Shown here: positions 1-5,111 of the stretch, piece by piece
How positions within the stretch are numbered: the first letter of the stretch is position 1
Layout: each line of letters begins with the position of its first letter
Assembly (NCBI GenBank): GCA_946482355.1
Contig: CAMLRE010000053.1
Coordinates: 1 to 9,242, forward strand
DNA length: 9,242 nucleotides
Direction of reading: 5' to 3'
Source of the DNA: an uncultured Bdellovibrio sp.
GTDB lineage: Bacteria; Bdellovibrionota; Bdellovibrionia; Bdellovibrionales; Bdellovibrionaceae
Translations under genes and position numbers: made by a program
Notes under the pieces: generated by a model
Told to the model about the DNA's origin: nothing
The model's database searches: none
What the model saw: only the letters and a program-made list of their open reading frames with translations

Positions 1-1383
1 CAGAATGTTCCTTATTACTGCGAATACCGTGTGATTCGACCCGATGGCTCAACGGTTTGGATCGAAGGCCGTGGTGAATACATTAAAGATATCAACGGTC
101 ACCCGTTTCGTTTTACCGGAACCTCAACAAATATCACTGACCGTGTTGAAGCCAAATTAAAACTTGCCCAAGAGGTCGAAGAACTTAAAGAAACCGTGTC
201 TCAGCTAAAGCAGGCACAAGCTCTCGCAGAACATGCCAATAAAAATAAAACGGTATTCTTAGCTAATGTAAGTCACGAAATTCGTACTCCGTTAACGGCC
301 ATTTTAGGTTTTGCCGATCTTCTTAAAGACGGTCCTATTTCAGATATTGAAAAAACGCAGTTTGCCGAAACGATTAACCGTAATGGCAATGCTTTAATTA
401 AAATTATTGACGACGTTTTAGATTTATCAAAAGTCGAAGCCAATTGTTTAGAGTTAGAAAAAATTGAATTATCACCACAACAACTTCTGCACGATGTGGT
501 TCACCAGTTTAAAGCCAAAGCGCGCGCTAAAGGTATTTACGTCTTACTTGATATTCAAAATGAACTTCCGCAAACAATTTTATCAGACAGCGTTCGCATT
601 CAACAGGTTCTGACAAACCTATTAAGTAACGCGATTAAATTTACCGACCAAGGCGGGGTCATCGTTCAGGTTAAATCTTGCGCCAAAAAGCAATCTAAAG
701 CCGAAATTCAAATTCGCGTGATCGATACAGGTATTGGCTTAACTGAAGATCAAAAAGAACGTCTGTTCCAACCGTTTTCGCAGGCTGAATCAAGCACGAC
801 TCGCAAATTCGGAGGCAACGGTTTAGGTTTAGCCCTTTCAAAACATTTAGCTGAAGCTTTAGGTGGGCAACTGATTATTGAACGCAGTGAAAAAGACATG
901 GGCTGCACGTTTGCATTTACACTAACAGCTGATGTTCCGGCGGCATCAGTTATCAAAATTGAAACAAAAAAATCGTCACAGCAAATGGATTTCGTACCTT
1001 TATCTGGATTTAATATTTTATTAGCCGAAGACTCGGTTGATAACCAATACTTCGTCGAAAAATTCTTAACTAAACATGGGGCTACGGTTTCTGTCGTGAG
1101 CAATGGCCATGAAGTTCTTGAGCAAACTGCAAAACAAAATTTTGATATTATTTTAATGGATATCGAAATGCCGGAAATGGATGGCTACGAAGCTACTCGC
1201 CTTTTACGTGCGCGTGGATTTAGTAAACCTATTCTTGCGCTTACCGCACACGCCATGGCCGAAGAACGCTCAAAAACCCGCGATGCTGGCTGTGACGGAC
1301 ATTTAACTAAACCAATTGATACGGCCCAGTTGTTGGCCGCCTTAGAAAATCATTTAAAAAAATCGAATAAAAAGAAACGTTAG
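1..1383 (+). CDS. Hybrid sensor histidine kinase (PAS-HisKA-HATPase-REC), 5'-truncated by the window edge
   Basis: The reading frame is open from base 1, so the real start lies outside the window; the GTG at 31 is an internal codon, because the residues before it (ending CEYR) continue a PAS fold. Numbering from base 1 (460 residues): end of a PAS/PAC module 1-50 (VIRPDGS, TNITDR), a helical linker 50-82, HisKA with phospho-acceptor His92 in SHEIRTP, HATPase_c about 195-312 with N-box Asn210, G1 box DTGIG (242-246) and G2 box GGNGLGL (271-277), then a receiver domain about 337-453 with acidic pocket Glu343/Asp344, phospho-acceptor Asp387 (LMDIEMPEMDG), Thr415 and Lys437. All catalytic residues are present, so it should autophosphorylate on His92 and pass phosphate to its own receiver. 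Known family behaviour is onward transfer to an Hpt protein and a second regulator; none is visible here. The signal sensed and the membrane topology are unknown because the N-terminus is missing. It converges on the next gene with 4 bp between stops. Confidence 0.95.
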   Translation, partial: QNVPYYCEYRVIRPDGSTVWIEGRGEYIKDINGHPFRFTGTSTNITDRVEAKLKLAQEVEELKETVSQLKQAQALAEHANKNKTVFLANVSHEIRTPLTAILGFADLLKDGPISDIEKTQFAETINRNGNALIKIIDDVLDLSKVEANCLELEKIELSPQQLLHDVVHQFKAKARAKGIYVLLDIQNELPQTILSDSVRIQQVLTNLLSNAIKFTDQGGVIVQVKSCAKKQSKAEIQIRVIDTGIGLTEDQKERLFQPFSQAESSTTRKFGGNGLGLALSKHLAEALGGQLIIERSEKDMGCTFAFTLTADVPAASVIKIETKKSSQQMDFVPLSGFNILLAEDSVDNQYFVEKFLTKHGATVSVVSNGHEVLEQTAKQNFDIILMDIEMPEMDGYEATRLLRARGFSKPILALTAHAMAEERSKTRDAGCDGHLTKPIDTAQLLAALENHLKKSNKKKR

Positions 1384-1387
1384 ATTG

Positions 1388-2161
1388 TTAACCTTTAAGA
1401 ACCGCTTTAGCCATTAAAATTTGTCGTTCGGCAAAACGTTTTAGCTCGTAAGCTTCTTGTCTTTCGCGACGAACTTCTTCAGAAGGTGTACTGATCAGCT
1501 GCGCCGACAAAACGGCTGCAAAACAATCTTGGGCATCATTATCTAAATCTGTCAGCGGCACAATACATTCAAGTTTGTACATCACTTCGTTTAACAAGGC
1601 TGAAGAAGCTTCTGTTACAGGGTGCTGCGGAATATTTGAATAAACTGTGCGACGCTCTCTTAGCGCCGTAGCCACATCAGCTAAAATTCTTTCAACTATC
1701 GTAGGATCTTCGCGTTTAAATAACTGATCCCATGGCGTGGTCTCTAATTCATCTAATGAATAACTACACAGTGAATAGTAATTAAAGGTACGGTAAACCT
1801 GACGCGTTCCCATATATACTTCAACAATGTAATCGTTTTTTAAATTATTAAAAAATTCACAAGGTGGCGCTAAACGCAGCGAACGTAAAGCAAACCATAA
1901 TAACTGCTTTTCTTGAACGGCGTTAAAAAGTTCTTTTTGTTCAGAGGCCATTTGAAAAACGTCACGATAAACTTTAAGACGATTTGCAATAGCTGTGAAT
2001 TCAGAATCGGGTAATTTAAGAAGTTTGATATTATCCAGGTCAGAGAACACTCGAAATGGAGTTCCCAGTTTTTCGGCGATGCTGTGCATTTGCAGGGCTG
2101 TCGCACAGAAATCTGCCAGAGTGTTTTCAACATTATTCGTTGTAGGAATTGTGCGAGACAA
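1388..2161 (-). CDS. Uncharacterised 257-residue protein with a weak PAS-like segment, partner of an XRE regulator
   Basis: I do not recognise the family. The protein is soluble, without signal peptide or membrane helix. The N-terminal half (1-105) looks mainly helical. Residues about 110-225 have a PAS-like outline: strand YIVEVY (111-116), then NYYSLCSYSLDEL (127-139), resembling the GYs.eEL motif, then REDP (150-153), resembling the PAS PeD segment, and closing strands near ECIVPL (198-203). The C-terminal 225-257 is a charged, probably coiled helix. The PAS reading is inference from motif shape only. The start is TTG at 2161: a good Shine-Dalgarno, GAAGGG (2175-2170), lies 8 nt upstream, and the next Met is residue 25. 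It follows the helix-turn-helix gene after 28 bp in the same direction, so the two are probably one transcript and the protein may sense or modulate for that regulator. It ends 4 bp from the convergent kinase gene. Confidence 0.85.
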   Translation of the reverse strand: MSRTIPTTNNVENTLADFCATALQMHSIAEKLGTPFRVFSDLDNIKLLKLPDSEFTAIANRLKVYRDVFQMASEQKELFNAVQEKQLLWFALRSLRLAPPCEFFNNLKNDYIVEVYMGTRQVYRTFNYYSLCSYSLDELETTPWDQLFKREDPTIVERILADVATALRERRTVYSNIPQHPVTEASSALLNEVMYKLECIVPLTDLDNDAQDCFAAVLSAQLISTPSEEVRRERQEAYELKRFAERQILMAKAVLKG

Positions 2162-2169
2162 TTAAAACA

Positions 2170-2175
2170 CCCTTC
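2170..2175 (-). promoter_or_regulatory. Ribosome binding site that supports a TTG start
   Basis: On the minus strand GAAGGG is followed by 8 nt and then TTG at 2161-2159. No in-frame ATG or GTG start lies nearby with a comparable site, so this motif decides the start of the 257-residue gene. Confidence 0.6.
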
Positions 2176-2189
2176 GCCTTTATACGTTC

Positions 2190-2468
2190 TTAGCCAGCTT
2201 TTGCTTTTTTCTTTTTCTTGAAAACTTTAGCTTCAATAACTCGTTTTGAATCTAAAACCATCGCCGTCACAATTTGTTCACGGTTTAATTTAAGAACATC
2301 AATTAAATGATGAAAGCAGTGCGATGGAGGCGCACATAAACCACGCTCCCAGTTAGAAACGAATTGCACATGCACTTTTAATGACTGTGAAAGTTCAGTC
2401 TGAGTAAATCCTTCGCTTAATCTTTTTTCTTTTAGATATACACCTAAATTTTGAAAATCGGCTTTCAT
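2190..2468 (-). CDS. Small XRE/Cro-C1-type helix-turn-helix DNA-binding protein with a lysine-rich tail
   Basis: This 92-residue protein is a single XRE-family HTH domain. Helix 1 is around LGVYLKEKRLSEG (8-20), helix 2 is TQTELSQSLKV (22-32), the recognition helix is around HVQFVSNWERG (33-43), and helices 4-5 lie near residues 49-68 (HCFHHLIDVLKLN). The NWERG end of the recognition helix is diagnostic of the family. The C-terminus is strongly basic (KKKKK at about 84-88), which could add non-specific DNA contact. There is no ligand or protease domain, so any signal must come from a partner; the gene 28 bp downstream is the obvious candidate. The ATG at 2468 has a good Shine-Dalgarno, AAGGAAG (2483-2477), 8 nt upstream. 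A promoter with two inverted repeats sits directly upstream and fits autoregulation, which is inference. The gene could alternatively be read as the DNA-binding half of a two-gene regulator. Family assignment is firm; the target is unknown. Confidence 0.92.
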   Translation of the reverse strand: MKADFQNLGVYLKEKRLSEGFTQTELSQSLKVHVQFVSNWERGLCAPPSHCFHHLIDVLKLNREQIVTAMVLDSKRVIEAKVFKKKKKAKAG

Positions 2469-2493
2469 AGATCGTGCTTCCTTTTTGCTATGT

Positions 2494-2505
2494 TTACATT
2501 TGTAA
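2494..2505. promoter_or_regulatory. Candidate operator 1 (inverted repeat TTACA-TT-TGTAA)
   Basis: Five-base perfect arms flank a 2-bp centre. It abuts the predicted -10 box and covers the likely transcription start of the XRE gene, a classic position for an autorepressor. The arms are short and the region is AT-rich, so chance is possible. Confidence 0.4.
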
Positions 2506-2533
2506 TCATACTCGAAAATTAACTGTTTTTAAA
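2505..2533 (-). promoter_or_regulatory. Predicted sigma-70-type promoter of the XRE gene pair
   Basis: Reading the minus strand, a -10 element TATGAT (2510-2505) matches five of six consensus bases, and a -35 element TTTAAA (2533-2528) matches four of six, with the ideal 17-bp spacer. Transcription would begin around 2498, about 30 nt upstream of the ATG at 2468 and ahead of its Shine-Dalgarno. The upstream oxidase gene ends at 2602, so the pair can be transcribed independently of it. Confidence 0.55.
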
Positions 2534-2536
2534 CAG
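2523..2536. promoter_or_regulatory. Candidate operator 2 (inverted repeat CTGTTT-TT-AAACAG)
   Basis: Six-base perfect arms flank a 2-bp centre and overlap the predicted -35 box of the XRE promoter. The architecture matches operator 1 (2-bp centre), but the half-site sequence is different, so one protein binding both is not a given. The centres of the two repeats are 30 bp apart, close to three helical turns. Confidence 0.4.
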
Positions 2537-2601
2537 ATCTTTTGCACTAGACCATAAGAAGAGGTTTTGCTTCCTAATAAATTTTTATTTATTTTTGTTA
2601 A
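2537..2601. other. Short AT-rich spacer after the oxidase gene, no clear terminator
   Basis: This spacer between the oxidase stop and the XRE promoter is very AT-rich. The T-rich run at 2580-2600 would read as A-rich in a minus-strand transcript, and I find no stable GC stem followed by a U-tract for the oxidase mRNA. Read-through into the XRE pair is therefore possible. Nothing else is recognised. Confidence 0.4.
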
Positions 2602-3783
2602 TTAAACTTTAAAACGTTTAATATCGAGATGGCTTGGAATTGCCTGTCCGTAGATTGCATCCACCAAAGTCTTTGCAGCGTTAAAACTTAGGCCCATACC
2701 ATGACCTGAGCAACCCGCAATGTAGTGTAAATCAGGCTCTTCAGACTCTGCCCCGATTAACATTTGCCCATCTGGAGAATAGCCCATTATACCTGACCAC
2801 TGCCGGGCAATTTCAGCTTGTGCTCCAAAGCGAAAATGATCTTTTACAAAATCAAATAACGCTTTTTGAATAATATCAGTGATATTATCAGCATGAGTTT
2901 TTTCGTTTTCGGTATCCAGATTTCTGAAACCACCGATTAAAAGCTCTCCTGTAGGCAGCTGGCGAAAATAACAGAGGTGTTTGGTCAGATAACAAGGCCC
3001 CTTAACAAATTGCTGTAAAGGTTTTGTTAAAAGAATTTGACCACGCCCAGGAACAATCAAAGAGGCAAACTTTGGATTCACTAAAGGCAGATAAGCATTA
3101 ACCGTGGTAATGACTTTGGCCGCAGAAATTTCGCCTTGATTCGTTTTGATCGTAAAGCCTTTAGCACTTTTGCTTACACTTTGAACTTCTGTTTGCTCAT
3201 GAATGTGTACGTTGATCTTATTTAAAAACTGGCTCAGTAACTTAACCGGATGCACATAACCATCACCCGCATAGACAATACCGCCTTCAAAACCAACGAC
3301 TCCAAAATCGTGCTCCATTTCTTGCGAGCGCGCTTCGTACACATCAATATTTTGCGCACGCATTACTTTGGCGATCTCTTGGTAGTAAGCCCAGCGTTCG
3401 CTGTTAGCAGCCACCGTACACGAACCGGTGATTTTAAAATCTACTTTGTCGGCGTTATCTTGAATAATATGTTCTTGTAAAAGCTTGCGGTTATCTTCAG
3501 AAAATTTCCAAATTTCAGTCGCTTTATCTAAACCAAAATGATCTTTCAGCTTAATAAAATGTTCTGTCGAACCACACGTCACAAAACCTGCGTTTCTGCC
3601 AGAAGCGCCGAAACCTATTTTATTTTTTTCGATCACACCGATTTTTAATTTTGAATCTTTTTGTAAAAGCCAATACGCCGTTGATAATCCGGCAATACCG
3701 CCGCCGATAATAACGTAATCGTAATTTTGCAATTTTGTCGTTTCAGTCTTTAATTTAAAGTCTTGCCAAAAAGATTGAGTCAT
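2602..3783 (-). CDS. FAD-dependent amine/amino-acid oxidoreductase of the DadA/PuuB (DAO) family
   Basis: This 393-residue protein is a DAO-family flavoenzyme (COG0665 type). The N-terminal Rossmann fold shows YVIIGGGIAGLS (23-34) with GxGxxG at Gly27, Gly29 and Gly32, and Glu52 at the end of the second strand for the ribose. GASGRNAGF (59-67) is the flavin-contact motif typical of the gamma-glutamylputrescine oxidase/glycine oxidase branch. The C-terminal FAD motif is IAGCSGHGMGLS (355-366), preceded by QWSGIMGYSPDG (328-339). There is no signal peptide, so it is cytoplasmic. The family oxidises a C-N bond of amino acids or amines using FAD and oxygen or an electron acceptor; the exact substrate cannot be read here. 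Its ATG overlaps the stop of the upstream GNAT gene (ATGA) and there is little Shine-Dalgarno, so it relies on coupled translation. This suggests the two enzymes share a pathway. PuuB-like polyamine or D-amino-acid oxidation is the best guess. Confidence 0.92.
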   Translation of the reverse strand: MTQSFWQDFKLKTETTKLQNYDYVIIGGGIAGLSTAYWLLQKDSKLKIGVIEKNKIGFGASGRNAGFVTCGSTEHFIKLKDHFGLDKATEIWKFSEDNRKLLQEHIIQDNADKVDFKITGSCTVAANSERWAYYQEIAKVMRAQNIDVYEARSQEMEHDFGVVGFEGGIVYAGDGYVHPVKLLSQFLNKINVHIHEQTEVQSVSKSAKGFTIKTNQGEISAAKVITTVNAYLPLVNPKFASLIVPGRGQILLTKPLQQFVKGPCYLTKHLCYFRQLPTGELLIGGFRNLDTENEKTHADNITDIIQKALFDFVKDHFRFGAQAEIARQWSGIMGYSPDGQMLIGAESEEPDLHYIAGCSGHGMGLSFNAAKTLVDAIYGQAIPSHLDIKRFKV

Positions 3784-4331
3784 AAATATTTAACCATCTC
3801 AACAGCCGTACAACGGCAAGGTTTACCATCACGTGTACAAACGTAATCGACATCAATCCAATAATTTGGATGCGTGGCTACAGGTTTAAAACCAAATTTA
3901 GTCAGATAGCGAATCGAAGAATTGTTCGGAGATTCCTGCCATGCGTGAGTGATAATCGCCTGCGTTCCGATTTCTTTTAAACGCACGATCGCCGCTTCAG
4001 AAAGTTTTGGGCCCCATCCGCCGCCTTGCACTTCCGGAGAAATAAATAAACTTTGAAAATACCCGGCCTTATCTTGCGGAACATTCCAAAGTTCCGGATG
4101 AAGTTTAGAACCTTTTCCTTTGCTCCAGGCACCCGGCGGGTAAGATAAACGTAAACCGTAGATTTTATTTTGTTCATCAACTAGAACAAAAGAATACATC
4201 ACATTATTTAAAAGTGATTTTTGATAACACTCTTTAAGCTCATCAACAGTGAAATAGTTTTCACCGATGGTCGCATCGGTGAATGTTTTAATTTGCGCTA
4301 AATCATCTAAATGCAAAGGCCTAATCTGCAT
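3780..4331 (-). CDS. GNAT-family N-acetyltransferase with a cysteine-containing C-terminal tail
   Basis: This 183-residue protein begins with the usual GNAT opening, MQIRPLHLDDLAQIK. Motif A is SLFISPEVQGGGWGPKL (94-110), in which Gln102-x-x-Gly105-x-Gly107 is the acetyl-CoA pyrophosphate loop. Motif B is near NNSSIRYLTKFGFKPV (136-151), with the typical YxxxGF ending. It should transfer an acetyl (or other acyl) group to an amine in the cytoplasm. The C-terminal stretch carries Cys165, Cys172 and Cys174 (PCRC), an unusual tail that could bind metal or be redox-active; this is inference. The start is set by homology to the GNAT N-terminus, since the upstream 50 bp has no convincing Shine-Dalgarno. 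Its stop overlaps the oxidase start by 4 bp. It could acylate the substrate or product of the FAD oxidase, or a protein, or detoxify an amine. A perfect 10-bp hairpin lies within codons 17-24. Confidence 0.9.
   Translation of the reverse strand: MQIRPLHLDDLAQIKTFTDATIGENYFTVDELKECYQKSLLNNVMYSFVLVDEQNKIYGLRLSYPPGAWSKGKGSKLHPELWNVPQDKAGYFQSLFISPEVQGGGWGPKLSEAAIVRLKEIGTQAIITHAWQESPNNSSIRYLTKFGFKPVATHPNYWIDVDYVCTRDGKPCRCTAVEMVKYL
4260..4283. repeat. Perfect 10-bp inverted repeat with 4-nt loop inside the GNAT gene
   Basis: The arms TTCACCGATG (4260-4269) and CATCGGTGAA (4274-4283) are exact reverse complements around GTCG. In the GNAT mRNA this would form a stable stem-loop about 50 nt after the start codon. 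On the minus strand no U-run follows, so it is not an ordinary terminator. It may be an mRNA structural element, a protein binding site, or chance. Confidence 0.7.
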
Positions 4332-4381
4332 TTAGCTATCTGCTCATATCCCGTGACTTGCGTCAAGGAAGTGATTCTTAT
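4332..4381. other. 50-bp gap between the lipoprotein and GNAT genes
   Basis: Both flanking genes are on the minus strand. The gap has no strong terminator; there is only a 4-bp TGAC/GTCA stem with a GCAA loop. It has no convincing promoter or Shine-Dalgarno. Lipoprotein, GNAT and oxidase could therefore share a transcript, but a separate weak promoter cannot be excluded. Confidence 0.35.
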
Positions 4382-5041
4382 TTACTCATAATCAATTTCA
4401 TATTCAGTGGGCTGACGTTGGACAGTAGCGGCTTCTACGGATTTACCATATTTATTTTCGCTGCCAAATCCAGTCACTTCAACGTATTGGCCGACATCAT
4501 AGGCCCGGGCCGGTGTTCTAATATCAACTGGTAAACGCACCACTGAACCTTCAGTCAGTAAAAATCCAGACACTTCACCAGAAGGTTCGTGCAACAATGT
4601 GTCGATCTCGCCGGCGACAGCGATACTTTCTAAGTCTTTATAGGCTTTTTCACGTTCTTTCTTTGAAGCCAAAAGTTTACCTTTAGCACGATCCACGATC
4701 ACAATTTCGTTCGCATTTTTCGGTGTTATGATTTGTGTGGCCTGCATAGCATTTGTTGTGCTTTCAAAACCTTTCACCGTCACCGTATCACCAACAGCTA
4801 CACCGTTAGTAACTGCAGTCGACATATGCGCCGGAAAACGAATTTGCATTCCGTCTTCAAGAATAAATCCATCCACTTGCCCTTCGGCGGTGGTGATAAA
4901 ACGTGAAACGACACCTGAAACTTCCCACGTCGCCTTCTGCCCCGTATTATGCGCCGTACGATAATTCGATCCAGTCGTTGTACAGCCTGTAGTAACTGCA
5001 GTTAACGACATCAAAATAGCTAGACTAATCAATATCTTCAT
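4382..5041 (-). CDS. Putative lipoprotein with two tandem copies of a beta-rich (possibly OB-like) domain
   Basis: Choosing the ATG at 5041 gives 219 residues. It has AGGAGA 7 nt upstream, and the protein then begins with a textbook lipoprotein signal: MKIL, a hydrophobic stretch, then VTTGC with lipidated Cys20. The reading frame extends further to a GTG at 5065, but that would place the Shine-Dalgarno inside the gene. The mature protein has two similar modules, about 40-105 and 142-208. Each runs G-x-(V/I)-x(n)-G-x-V-x-GF-(I/L)-L-x-(D/E)-G, then R-(F/L)-P near the middle, then VG-(D/Q)-x-V-x-V-(K/T)-GF. They are joined by a lysine/glutamate-rich helix (118-137). The pattern resembles small OB-like or SH3-like barrels, which is inference; I do not recognise a named family. 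It should be anchored in the inner or outer membrane and face the periplasm. It is divergent from the membrane sensor kinase across a 70-bp spacer, and the upstream neighbour of the GNAT/oxidase pair. Confidence 0.85.
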   Translation of the reverse strand: MKILISLAILMSLTAVTTGCTTTGSNYRTAHNTGQKATWEVSGVVSRFITTAEGQVDGFILEDGMQIRFPAHMSTAVTNGVAVGDTVTVKGFESTTNAMQATQIITPKNANEIVIVDRAKGKLLASKKEREKAYKDLESIAVAGEIDTLLHEPSGEVSGFLLTEGSVVRLPVDIRTPARAYDVGQYVEVTGFGSENKYGKSVEAATVQRQPTEYEIDYE

Positions 5042-5111
5042 AAAAAGTTCTCCTACTTTAATCACAGACGATGTTAAATTAATTATTAATTAATCGAGCA
5101 AGGAAAATGCC
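5042..5111. promoter_or_regulatory. Divergent intergenic region with a 7-bp AT-rich tandem repeat
   Basis: This 70-bp spacer must hold the promoters of both the lipoprotein (minus) and the membrane kinase (plus). Its centre is a pure A/T block with the heptamer ATTAATT repeated in tandem (5078-5084, 5085-5091) and a partial third copy to 5094. Loose -10-like hexamers occur on both strands (for example TATTAA at 5084-5089 plus; AATAAT on the minus strand), but I see no good -35 elements. Exact promoters are not assignable. The kinase Shine-Dalgarno is AAGGA at 5100-5104. Confidence 0.45.
5049..5054 (-). promoter_or_regulatory. Strong Shine-Dalgarno that fixes the lipoprotein start
   Basis: On the minus strand AGGAGA is followed by 7 nt and then ATG at 5041-5039. 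It rules out the longer GTG-initiated version starting at 5065. Confidence 0.8.

Noticed and set aside
3250..3480. A 76-codon open frame on the plus strand opposite the FAD oxidase gene.
   Set aside because: It lies fully antisense to a well-supported enzyme, without ribosome site or recognisable domain; treated as a shadow frame.
4345..4372. Small TGAC-GCAA-GTCA hairpin and a TTGACG -35-like hexamer between the lipoprotein and GNAT genes.
   Set aside because: The stem is only 4 bp with no U-tract, and no -10-like hexamer is found 16-18 bp from TTGACG.
4808..5002. A 12-bp direct repeat AGTAACTGCAGT at 4808-4819 and 4991-5002, the second being part of a 12-bp palindrome TAACTGCAGTTA (4993-5004).
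   Set aside because: Both copies encode the same short peptide (TAVT) in the lipoprotein with the same codons; this is most simply coding coincidence and the copies are not in regulatory positions.
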